From contig NZ_CP038271.1 in assembly GCF_004571195.1 (NCBI RefSeq), forward strand, positions 186,001 to 250,000: a stretch of 64,000 nt of DNA, in the 5' to 3' direction. The stretch's first letter is position 1; each line of letters opens with the position of its first letter. A model generated the notes under the pieces. It did no database searches and was not told where the DNA came from. It saw nothing but the letters and a program-made list of their open reading frames with translations. A program made the translations under genes and the position numbers. This document shows, one piece after another, positions 45,121 to 52,262 of the stretch. Source of the DNA: Legionella geestiana. Its GTDB lineage: Bacteria; Pseudomonadota; Gammaproteobacteria; Legionellales; Legionellaceae.

Positions 45121-45750
45121 GTGAAAACAGTAAAAAGTATATCTGCTTCCCTGGCCATGGTGTCGTTGTTCACAGTGGGCTTTGGTAACGTAGCCCATGC
45201 AGACGAGAGCATGGCGGGATTATGTGCGCCACTCGTATGGCCTGCTGTTCAATATCCAGGCGGCCCATACAAAAATCTTTTTGACACGCTTAGCCCCAAA
45301 GTGTCAGCACTCGGTGAAAAAGTGGAGTCAATGGTTTCTGCGCCGACTGTACTCGCAAAGGAAGCCCGCTACGATGAACTGGTCGCATTCATTGAAGCAA
45401 CTTTTCCAGATATCGGAATAAGCCCGCGTCTGTTACTCGCAGAATCTGACGGCACTGTCATTTATGACTCTTCTCAGGCAGGAAAGTCGGTAGTAAATGC
45501 CGATTCAAGTTGTGGCGCTCTGGGCGTTGTTGCACGCAACTCTTATGCATCATTCTGCACAAAGCAGGTCAATGAGAACCATAACACCCGCATAGACATG
45601 CTTAACGCGCAACTTTGGCCTTGTGCAACTGGCGTTGAAACCAAGTTCAGCACAAGTGTTGGTACGTTTCAAAACTATGTCGGCATTCGCATGGGTGCCT
45701 ATCTTAACAACAATGGAACCGCGAGATACTCACAAAATCGCGCGTCTTAA
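45121..45750 (+). CDS. Secreted protein of unknown function, possible Cache-like fold
   Basis: The 209-residue protein starts at a GTG 6 nt after AAGGAG, only 24 bp past potD, so it may be transcribed with pot. A signal peptide ends at VAHADES (residue about 28). A helix of about 50 residues precedes LLLAESDGTVIYDSS, which looks like the core strand-turn-strand of a Cache/PAS-type sensor domain; NYVGIRMGAYL could be a later strand. Five Cys residues follow the signal. No membrane anchor or output domain follows, so it would act as a free periplasmic or secreted domain. The family is unknown to me. Confidence 0.8.
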   Translation: MKTVKSISASLAMVSLFTVGFGNVAHADESMAGLCAPLVWPAVQYPGGPYKNLFDTLSPKVSALGEKVESMVSAPTVLAKEARYDELVAFIEATFPDIGISPRLLLAESDGTVIYDSSQAGKSVVNADSSCGALGVVARNSYASFCTKQVNENHNTRIDMLNAQLWPCATGVETKFSTSVGTFQNYVGIRMGAYLNNNGTARYSQNRAS

Positions 45751-45790
45751 TCCTGATTTTAAATGTATTGTGGTTCTTTAAACCTTTTAT

Positions 45791-46060
45791 CTGTGTACGG
45801 GACATTTTTTCCGCGTCGGGGGATTCACGTGTATTTTTGTGCCGTGACCAAGCTGGATTCGTTCCATGCTTTGGCTCCGTGCCACACCTCGAATGGGTCT
45901 CCCCGCCTGCGCGGGGAAGACAGTATGGGAGAGATTTTGGCCTTTGCACACACCCCGAATCCTGTCATTCCCGCGCAGGCGGGAACCCATCCATATGCCG
46001 GCACGGGGCTAACTCCAGCATGAGATCTGGGAAGACAACGATTTTTTGTCCCGTACACAG
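45791..46060 (+). mobile_element. MITE copy 3 (270 bp, 9-bp target duplication)
   Basis: Perfect ends CTGTGTACGGGAC (45791-45803) and GTCCCGTACACAG (46048-46060) enclose a body matching copies 1 and 2, in the same orientation as copy 1. The 9-mer ACCTTTTAT flanks it (45782-45790 and 46061-46069). It carries the hairpins CCCCGCCTGCGCGGGG and CCCGCGCAGGCGGG. No transposase frame is present. Confidence 0.96.
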
Positions 46061-46072
46061 ACCTTTTATACA

Positions 46073-46108
46073 CAATTTCAGGGCAATCATTAGGTTGCCC
46101 TAAAATTG
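46073..46108 (+). terminator. Stem-loop, probable displaced terminator of the upstream gene
   Basis: CAATTTCAGGGCAA (46073-46086) pairs with TTGCCCTAAAATTG (46095-46108) with one mismatch; the loop is 8 nt. It lies immediately after the MITE target duplication. Without the MITE it would be about 40 bp past the stop of the secreted-protein gene. Confidence 0.5.
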
Positions 46109-46119
46109 TTAAAATTAGT

Positions 46120-46148
46120 TTGATTATTGATGCTATTGTTGATATTAT
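46120..46148 (+). promoter_or_regulatory. Candidate promoter of paralogue 1
   Basis: TTGATT (46120-46125) and TATTAT (46143-46148) are separated by 17 bp. It supports a start at 46184 rather than the in-frame ATG at 46127, which would precede the transcript start. Confidence 0.55.
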
Positions 46149-46183
46149 TTACAATCTTTAAATTCGATAATCGGTGGCAATCT

Positions 46184-46954
46184 ATGGCGCTGTTTAATTT
46201 ACCCTCAATAGAGCAAGCCTTTAAGGAACTGTTTCTTAAGAAGAAAGATGCTCCATTAGAGCTTACTGCTGATACAGTCATGCGTGGTCTCACCGGATTA
46301 CCGCATGCGGGCGCAGACCGTTATTTAAGGAGCTATCTGCTGTTTGTATTTGAGTTTGCACTCAATACCCTTAAAGTCCTCTTTATTTTCCTGCCTTTTG
46401 TCGTGGGCAAAGGGCTTGGCAGGCTGGCAGAAAAAATGGCTGACACTGACTCGAGAATACTTGTTCCATACATGGGAAAAGTGGGTTATTTGATAGCGGG
46501 ACTTGCGGTGATTGGCAGTGGACTCACCTATCTTGCGAGTCTTATTGCTTTTGCGGGCGCGTTTACAGGAGCCTGTCTCCTTGCATCAACGGATACAATC
46601 AAGGCTGCGGGTGAGCATTCGAACTCAAAAAGCTCCTTGAAAGTTACCTTGCCGGTAACTGTGCTGACAGTAATCGCGCATGCGGCACTCCTTTTCTTCT
46701 CGTGGCCCGCCTACCTTGGACTCTTTGGCTTAAAGTTTGCCACGCGCGCGCATGAAGAACTGCAGAAATCAGCTTATCACAAGGATTGTGCTGAAAAAGT
46801 TTACATGAGAGTAAATGTCGGTAGTGTCACAGATGATTTAAACAACCAACCAACTTCATCACCCCAAAACAGCCCAAGACTGTTTCAGGCTCAAGTAACC
46901 AAAAGCGATGACACTGCATTGTCTATTGGCGTGATACCTGGAGCCTCCACATAA
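46184..46954 (+). CDS. Membrane protein of a three-member family, paralogue 1
   Basis: I do not recognise this 256-residue protein outside this window, but it resembles the products at 48080 and 49124. All three share a polar N-terminal helix, the motif RG-[VLF]-[TS]-G-[WL]-PH followed by SY..F.FE..LN.LK, about four or five hydrophobic helices, a late segment P.YLG..GLK with a following LQ.SA, and a Ser/Thr/Pro/Gln tail. Here the motif reads RGLTGLPHAGAD near residue 32. No signal peptide is seen. A host-membrane or secreted role is possible but inferred. Confidence 0.8.
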   Translation: MALFNLPSIEQAFKELFLKKKDAPLELTADTVMRGLTGLPHAGADRYLRSYLLFVFEFALNTLKVLFIFLPFVVGKGLGRLAEKMADTDSRILVPYMGKVGYLIAGLAVIGSGLTYLASLIAFAGAFTGACLLASTDTIKAAGEHSNSKSSLKVTLPVTVLTVIAHAALLFFSWPAYLGLFGLKFATRAHEELQKSAYHKDCAEKVYMRVNVGSVTDDLNNQPTSSPQNSPRLFQAQVTKSDDTALSIGVIPGAST

Positions 46955-46978
46955 CGGCTATCCACGCCCTCCTGCTTT

Positions 46979-47000
46979 GCAGGAAGTGAAACTATGTCAG
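46979..47000 (+). pseudogene. Remnant of a paralogue ribosome site and start
   Basis: A 22-nt stretch is identical to 48065-48086, which is the ribosome site and first codons (ATGTCAG) of paralogue 2. Here the frame stops after four codons (ATG TCA GTA TCT TAG). The preceding bases are also similar. It suggests a duplicated gene start left behind before array 2. Confidence 0.6.
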
Positions 47001-47039
47001 TATCTTAGACTCGGCTGATAAACTTAAGCAGGGATGCGC

Positions 47040-47905
47040 GATAAGACACCCGGCAGATGGCGATACCCGATGCCGGGCTTCGCTACGCTCAACTCAGCCT
47101 ACGGAAAGCCTTTAAATACAATAATTTACTTGAAAAATGGCGCCGTAGCCTGCGCTGATAAGCGCGGGGCATGATGCACGAAAAACACCCGGCCAACGGC
47201 GATACCCGATGCCGGGCTTCGCTACGCTCAACCCAGCCTACGGAAAGCCTTTTAAATACAATAATTTACTTGAAAAATGGCGCCGTAGCCTGCGCTGATA
47301 AGCGCGGGACAGGACGCACGAAAAAACATCCTGCCAACGGCGATACCCGATGCCGGGCTTCGCTACGCTCAACCCAGCCTACGGAAAGCCTTTAAATACA
47401 ATAATTTACTTGAAAAATGGCGCCGTAGCCTGCGCTGATAAGCGCGGGGCATGATGCACGAAAAACACCCGGCCAACGGCGATACCCGATGCCGGGCTTC
47501 GCTACGCTCAACCCAGCCTACGGAAAGCCTTTTAAATACAATAATTTACTTGAAAAATGGCGCCGTAGCCTGCGCTGATAAGCGCGGGACAGGATGCACG
47601 AAAAAACATCCTGACAACGGCGATACCCGATGCCGGGCTTCGCTACGCTCAACCCAGTCTACGGAAAGCCTTTTAAATACAATAATTTACTTGAAAAATG
47701 GCGCCGTAGCCTGCGCTGATAAGCGCGGGGCATGATGCACGAAAAAACATCCTGCCAACGGCGATACCCGATGCGGGGCTTCGCTACGCTCAACCCAGCC
47801 TACGGAAAGCCCTTTAAATACAATAATTTACTTGAAAAATGGCGCCGTAGCCTGCGCTGATAAGCGCGGGACAGGACGCGCGAAAAAAACATCCGGCCAG
47901 CGGCG
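47040..47905 (-). repeat. Array 2: six copies of the ~140-bp repeat, inverted relative to array 1
   Basis: Six units start with CGATACCCGATGC at 47061, 47200, 47341, 47480, 47621 and 47762, a spacing of 139-141 bp, with a decayed seventh near 47902. The core CGATACCCGATGCCGGGCTT and GCTCAACCCAGCCTAC is the reverse complement of array 1. Linkers alternate between GGGGCATGATGCACG and GGGACAGGA(C/T)GCACG, giving 280-bp dimers. The gap 46955-47040 holds only the gene-start remnant. 47906-48079 holds no further recognised feature. Short frames inside the array are not genes. Confidence 0.95.
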
Positions 47906-48079
47906 ACGCCAACCATAAAAACCCATTAAATACAATAGTTTATATAGAAACGGTTACTCCCTTGATTCTTTGGCTCAGGACCGTTGCCAGTATAGCCTTT
48001 ATCCATCATTTAACCCTTGCCTGGAAATCTCCCCTGTGAGAGGATACACCCGCCCTTACTACTCGCAGGAAGTGAAACT

Positions 48080-48970
48080 ATGTCAGGATTTAGCGATGCT
48101 CGGGAAACTATCCGCGCGACTTTTATAAAACTCTACCTCAAAAAAGCCGGCGCCAACACGGAAAATCCGTCTTGGACGGATATGCTTAGGGGTGTGACGG
48201 GCTGGCCCCATCCCCGCGCCGAAGGACACTTTAAAAGCTATCCATTCATACCTTTTGAATTTGTACTGAATATCCTCAAAATGTTGCTCGTTTTTCTGCC
48301 TTTTGCTGTCAGTGTTTTACTGGCAAAAGCACTTGCCGCCCCACTTTTAAACCTCAGCAGCGCCGCCCTTCGTGCCGATAGCATCAAAGAAAAAATCTTC
48401 GGTGCGTCGTGCGGGGTCGCAAGCTTCTTTCTCTTTGCGCTTTCCATTCCGCCAGCAATAGCTGCGTGGCTGGGTTACAGCGCCACTGCCATTAATGACA
48501 GCAGGGAGCTCGCGCGTGTGCATGTTGGCTCGATTGCATCATGGTTTAATTATGCGCTGTCCGTTGCTATCCACATGGCTATCCTGACGTTTTTGTGGCC
48601 TGTTTATCTCGGGTTTATAGGCGTAAAAGTGCTTACCCTGTGTAATGAATATCTGCAGATGAGCGCAGCTTATCCAGATGAAGTTAAAACCTTCTGGGAA
48701 TCGGTATCAGACACTTTTTCAAACGGCATCAGAAAAGAATATGCCAATGTCACCGGCAGCCTTAACAGTATGTTTATTAACTCCCAATCTCAGACTGGTC
48801 CATCAGTCGTGGTTTATGCGGTTGTACCTGTTGCATCAGCCAACAACCATGCCGCCGCGCATTTTCCGCCCCCAGTGGCATTGTCAACCGTTACGCAACC
48901 CCCTTTATCTGCATCTTTAGATACACTTCCTCCAGCGGATAAACCTGAGACTCAGCTTACAAGTCAGTGA
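48080..48970 (+). CDS. Membrane protein of a three-member family, paralogue 2
   Basis: The 296-residue protein starts at an ATG behind AGGAAG; upstream in-frame sequence from 48017 has no ribosome site. It carries the family motif RGVTGWPHPRAEG near residues 37-49, then SYPFIPFEFVLNILKMLLVFLPF, a middle pair of hydrophobic helices and PVYLGFIGVKVL with NEYLQMSA. The last 80 residues are polar, rich in Ser, Pro and Thr. It is separated from paralogue 1 by array 2. Function unknown. Confidence 0.82.
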   Translation: MSGFSDARETIRATFIKLYLKKAGANTENPSWTDMLRGVTGWPHPRAEGHFKSYPFIPFEFVLNILKMLLVFLPFAVSVLLAKALAAPLLNLSSAALRADSIKEKIFGASCGVASFFLFALSIPPAIAAWLGYSATAINDSRELARVHVGSIASWFNYALSVAIHMAILTFLWPVYLGFIGVKVLTLCNEYLQMSAAYPDEVKTFWESVSDTFSNGIRKEYANVTGSLNSMFINSQSQTGPSVVVYAVVPVASANNHAAAHFPPPVALSTVTQPPLSASLDTLPPADKPETQLTSQ

Positions 48971-48976
48971 CGAGTG

Positions 48977-49013
48977 CCATGGCTTCCCCACGCAAGAGCG
49001 GGGGAAGCCATGG
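48977..49013. terminator. Perfect 13-bp stem-loop after paralogue 2
   Basis: CCATGGCTTCCCC (48977-48989) pairs with GGGGAAGCCATGG (49001-49013) around an 11-nt loop, 6 bp past the stop codon. No U-tract follows, so it may be a terminator aided by other factors or an RNA-stabilising hairpin. Confidence 0.55.
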
Positions 49014-49062
49014 GGGAGCATTTCAATCCACGGTCATTGTGTAATTAAAATTCACAGCTGAA

Positions 49063-49091
49063 TTGCAGTTAGGGCGTAATGTCTATATAAT
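49063..49091 (+). promoter_or_regulatory. Strong sigma70-like promoter of paralogue 3
   Basis: TTGCAG (49063-49068), a 17-bp spacer and a perfect TATAAT (49086-49091) lie 32 bp before the start codon. Confidence 0.72.
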
Positions 49092-49123
49092 GCCCATCTT
49101 GTTTTTCTTTGTGAATTTCTTCC

Positions 49124-49933
49124 ATGCCTGATACTGCTCCCCAGTCGCCTGCAAAAGCATTTTTTGCTGAGAACTTTCTGAATAAAATTATGAAGAAACC
49201 AAGGGCCGCCGCCCCTTCTGCAGGGGACTGGCTGCGTGGATTTAGCGGCTGGCCGCATCCTGAGTCTGCTGGCTCGGTGGAAAGTTATGTATTTTTTCCC
49301 TTTGAAGGGATGTTAAACCTGTTAAAGCTCTTTGTTTACATCACCCCGGCAATTATGGCCATGCGCCTCATGGATGACACACTAATGCCCATGTATGAGG
49401 ATGCGCTTGACAGCATATCAGGTCAGGAAGCCAGCATGCACGAGCGGGGCCGCGGCCTGTTAAAACTGCTGACCTGTGCTCCCCTGCTCCTTTTGATGAG
49501 CACCTTTGCGGCGGTTGCACTGACGGGTGGCTGCCTGACTGCCACGTCCGACATGTTTGAAAAGGCACATGCTTTCGGCACGAAATTGCACCCGAAACTT
49601 GGCAGCCTGTTTGGAGGGCATGTTTTTTTTCTGGCAATAATCATTCATGTCGCCCTTGGGCTGGAAATACCTTCAGCCATCGTTGGTGTTATTAGCCTGA
49701 AACTATTGTCTTTTTGCAATCAAAGCCTGCAAAACGGCGCGACTGGCAAATTTAAAGTTTCTTACGCTGCTGCCGCTCCATCAGGCGCATCAAGCGACAC
49801 CTCCATGTCGCTGGCAGTTTCAGCATCTCCCAAAAGAAGCATTGCAGCCGACTCGGTGACACTGCCACTGTTCAAGGCGCGGGAACTTCAAAACGTTACC
49901 GATTATGGTGCAATCAGCCGGCTTCAACCGTAA
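49124..49933 (+). CDS. Membrane protein of a three-member family, paralogue 3
   Basis: The 269-residue protein has the family motif RGFSGWPHPESAG near residues 38-50, followed by SYVFFPFEGMLNLLKLFVYITP, two central hydrophobic segments with TGGCLTATSDMFEKA (compare TGACLLASTDTIKAA in paralogue 1), a further helix pair and GVISLKLLSFCNQSLQNGA. The tail is Ser/Ala-rich. It has its own promoter. Its 3' end overlaps the convergent pbpC by 20 bp. Function unknown. Confidence 0.82.
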   Translation: MPDTAPQSPAKAFFAENFLNKIMKKPRAAAPSAGDWLRGFSGWPHPESAGSVESYVFFPFEGMLNLLKLFVYITPAIMAMRLMDDTLMPMYEDALDSISGQEASMHERGRGLLKLLTCAPLLLLMSTFAAVALTGGCLTATSDMFEKAHAFGTKLHPKLGSLFGGHVFFLAIIIHVALGLEIPSAIVGVISLKLLSFCNQSLQNGATGKFKVSYAAAAPSGASSDTSMSLAVSASPKRSIAADSVTLPLFKARELQNVTDYGAISRLQP

Positions 49934-52247
49934 CTTCGAGCGCATCTGAAAGGCCTTTGTTGTCCACCACGCGAACCACGTAACGTCCGGGTTTTGCGTG
50001 CCAGAACAAAAGCGAATCAGGGGCGCTTTCGCCAGTCCATGCCTCATTCACAAACCAATAGAGGCGTGTTACATCGGCATCTGCAACAGCGGTGAGTGGA
50101 ATGGGCTTCGGGCTGGCTGCATCAATGACATAATGCAGTCCCTGCGTAAGCGAGCTGATGCGCGGAGCACGTCCTGTACTGGCGGTATCCTTACAACCTT
50201 TGGCATACGGAGGAGGGGTTTTGCGCTGAATACCGGCGCGACGCAATACCTGAAGTAAATCCGTGGGCCAGAACTCAAACACTTCAAAACGAACATCCTT
50301 CTCGCCCCGGCAGGCGCGAAGCCCTGTTTTTTTATCTATGACCACTTCCCGGTGCAGCGTATCTTTAACTATGGGGGACTTTCCAGGGATAAACCAGGTA
50401 CTGACCGTTTCCGGACACCATCGCGAAGGCATCATGCCAGAAACGGCGCAGACGTTCACGCGACGCAGATTAAGCCACGGCGGCGGCTCCCGGCCATTGT
50501 CAATAAATTGCGAAGGAAAGGCTTCTGCAATCGCTTCAGATGCTGCAAACAAGAGCGGTGCGGCAGCGCGCTTGCCCACGAAAGCCGCGTTGGCACGGTT
50601 ATCAAAATTCCCGACCCAGACACCCAGCACCCAGGGGCCATATACTCCGACCGCCCAGGCATCGCGATATCCTGATGAGGTGCCGGTTTTCCACGAGAGT
50701 GGCAGGCGCTTAGAGAGCAGCGTAAAACCTTCGGGAGGCGGGGTATCGCGCAGGATATCCTCCACAAGAAAGCTCGCCTCCGCACTCAAAAGCCGCTTTC
50801 CAGAGACCAGGGGGTCTGATGTTTCCAGTCGCAGAGGCCGCCACACCCCACCATTGGCAAGCATCGCATAAAGCCCCACCAGCTCTTGCATGCTCATCTC
50901 CGCACCGCCAAGGCTCAGTGCAAGACCGTACCATGAAGCGGAGCGCTCAAAGTGCACACCGGCCTGCTCGAGAAAACCATAGAGTCCAGGGCTTTTCAGG
51001 CGGTTGGCAAGTGCTATTGCAGGGATATTACGGCTGCTCACAAGCGCTTCCCGCGCTTTCACAGGACCACTGAAATCCCTGTCAAAGTTTTCAGGGTTCC
51101 ACGCACCAAAGCGGCGCGGAACATCTTTCAACAGCGTTTCTGGATGAATAAGCCCTTCATCGAAAGCCAGTGCATAGATAAATGGTTTCAGAGTAGAACC
51201 TGGCGAGCGGCGAATCTCTGTGCCGTTAATTTGTCCCTGCAGGCGGTTGTTGAAAAAATCGGCCGAGCCAACCATGGCACGTATGCCCATGTCGCGGCGG
51301 TCAACGAGCAGCAGCGCGGCATTGGACACCCCGGCCCCCAGGCATTTTTCCACATGCCGCTTCACTACCCTCTCAAGGAGCGTCTGCAAACGCGCATCGA
51401 GCGTGAGAGAGAGCGCATGCGAAGGCGTGCGCGGCCGATTCAGCACTTCATTCAATGCGTGCGGCGCACGAAACGGCACATGGTGGCTCAGTACGATGGG
51501 AAGGCGTATCCGTGATAGAGCACTGCCCGCATCCTCAAGATGCAGATTAAGTCGCGCATAAAGCCCTTCCCGCAGGTGAGCAAGCATTTTGGGGTCTTTG
51601 GGGCGCTTGAGCGGGTTTTGCGGAATGACGGCAAGCGTCAGCGCTTCTGCGGCTGTCAACGCTTTTGCCGGCTTGCCAAAGTAAATAAGACTCGCCGCTT
51701 CAGCACCTTCGATGTTGCCGCCATAAGGTGCAAGGTTCAAATAGGCTTCAAGCAGTGCTTTCTTAGAGTAATGGCGTTCAAGCTGAAGCGCGCGCATCAT
51801 CTGCAGGCATTTACCCCGGAAGGTGCGCGATGGCATGCCAAAACGCAGGCGTGCGAGCTGCATGCTGATGGTGGATGCTCCAACCCTGCGGGCGCGGCGC
51901 ACAAAAGTTTCAAAAACCGCTCGCGTAAGTGAGAGCGGATTAATGCCCGGATGGTGATAAAAAAAACGGTCTTCCTGCTCAAGGGTTGCTGAAATCAGCA
52001 TCGGCGCCATCGCCTCAAGCGGTACAAATACCCGATATTTATCTTCACGCGTTAATGTAATGCGCAAAAGCGTGTGATTTTTATCATAGACCGTCGTTGA
52101 AAAATCAATCCCTTCAAGCAGGGTTGGTTTGGGTGAAAAAAAGAGTGCGGCTCCTGCGCTGACAAACAGCACAAAGCAGATTATGCTTAAAGCTTTTAAC
52201 AAGGCTTTCACGGTACATGACTCGCTGATGCAGGGCGTGCCCAACAT
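49914..52247 (-). CDS. pbpC: Penicillin-binding protein 1C
   Basis: PbpC is a bifunctional inner-membrane protein with a glycosyltransferase (GT51) and a transpeptidase domain. The 777-residue reading has an N-terminal membrane anchor (about 17-37), GT51 with catalytic Glu92 in EQEDRFFYHHPG, then transpeptidase with S351-TLK, SRN at 405-407 and KTGTSSG at 520-526, and a C-terminal PBP1C-type domain. The start is uncertain: the ATG at 52247 or a GTG at 52211. It is divergent from the alpha-2-macroglobulin gene, the usual partner of PbpC. Confidence 0.95.
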   Translation of the reverse strand: MLGTPCISESCTVKALLKALSIICFVLFVSAGAALFFSPKPTLLEGIDFSTTVYDKNHTLLRITLTREDKYRVFVPLEAMAPMLISATLEQEDRFFYHHPGINPLSLTRAVFETFVRRARRVGASTISMQLARLRFGMPSRTFRGKCLQMMRALQLERHYSKKALLEAYLNLAPYGGNIEGAEAASLIYFGKPAKALTAAEALTLAVIPQNPLKRPKDPKMLAHLREGLYARLNLHLEDAGSALSRIRLPIVLSHHVPFRAPHALNEVLNRPRTPSHALSLTLDARLQTLLERVVKRHVEKCLGAGVSNAALLLVDRRDMGIRAMVGSADFFNNRLQGQINGTEIRRSPGSTLKPFIYALAFDEGLIHPETLLKDVPRRFGAWNPENFDRDFSGPVKAREALVSSRNIPAIALANRLKSPGLYGFLEQAGVHFERSASWYGLALSLGGAEMSMQELVGLYAMLANGGVWRPLRLETSDPLVSGKRLLSAEASFLVEDILRDTPPPEGFTLLSKRLPLSWKTGTSSGYRDAWAVGVYGPWVLGVWVGNFDNRANAAFVGKRAAAPLLFAASEAIAEAFPSQFIDNGREPPPWLNLRRVNVCAVSGMMPSRWCPETVSTWFIPGKSPIVKDTLHREVVIDKKTGLRACRGEKDVRFEVFEFWPTDLLQVLRRAGIQRKTPPPYAKGCKDTASTGRAPRISSLTQGLHYVIDAASPKPIPLTAVADADVTRLYWFVNEAWTGESAPDSLLFWHAKPGRYVVRVVDNKGLSDALEVTVEAG

Positions 52248-52262
52248 ACCATAGGACTCATT

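Noticed and set aside
46127-46183. Upstream start for paralogue 1
   Set aside because: It would lie before the likely transcript start given the promoter at 46120-46148, and the other paralogues begin with the shorter form.
47171-47735. Open frames of 74 and 94 codons inside array 2
   Set aside because: Repeat artefacts with internally repeated peptide units.
47040-47905. CRISPR array
   Set aside because: Units of about 140 bp are near-identical over their full length with no unique spacers, and no cas genes are present.
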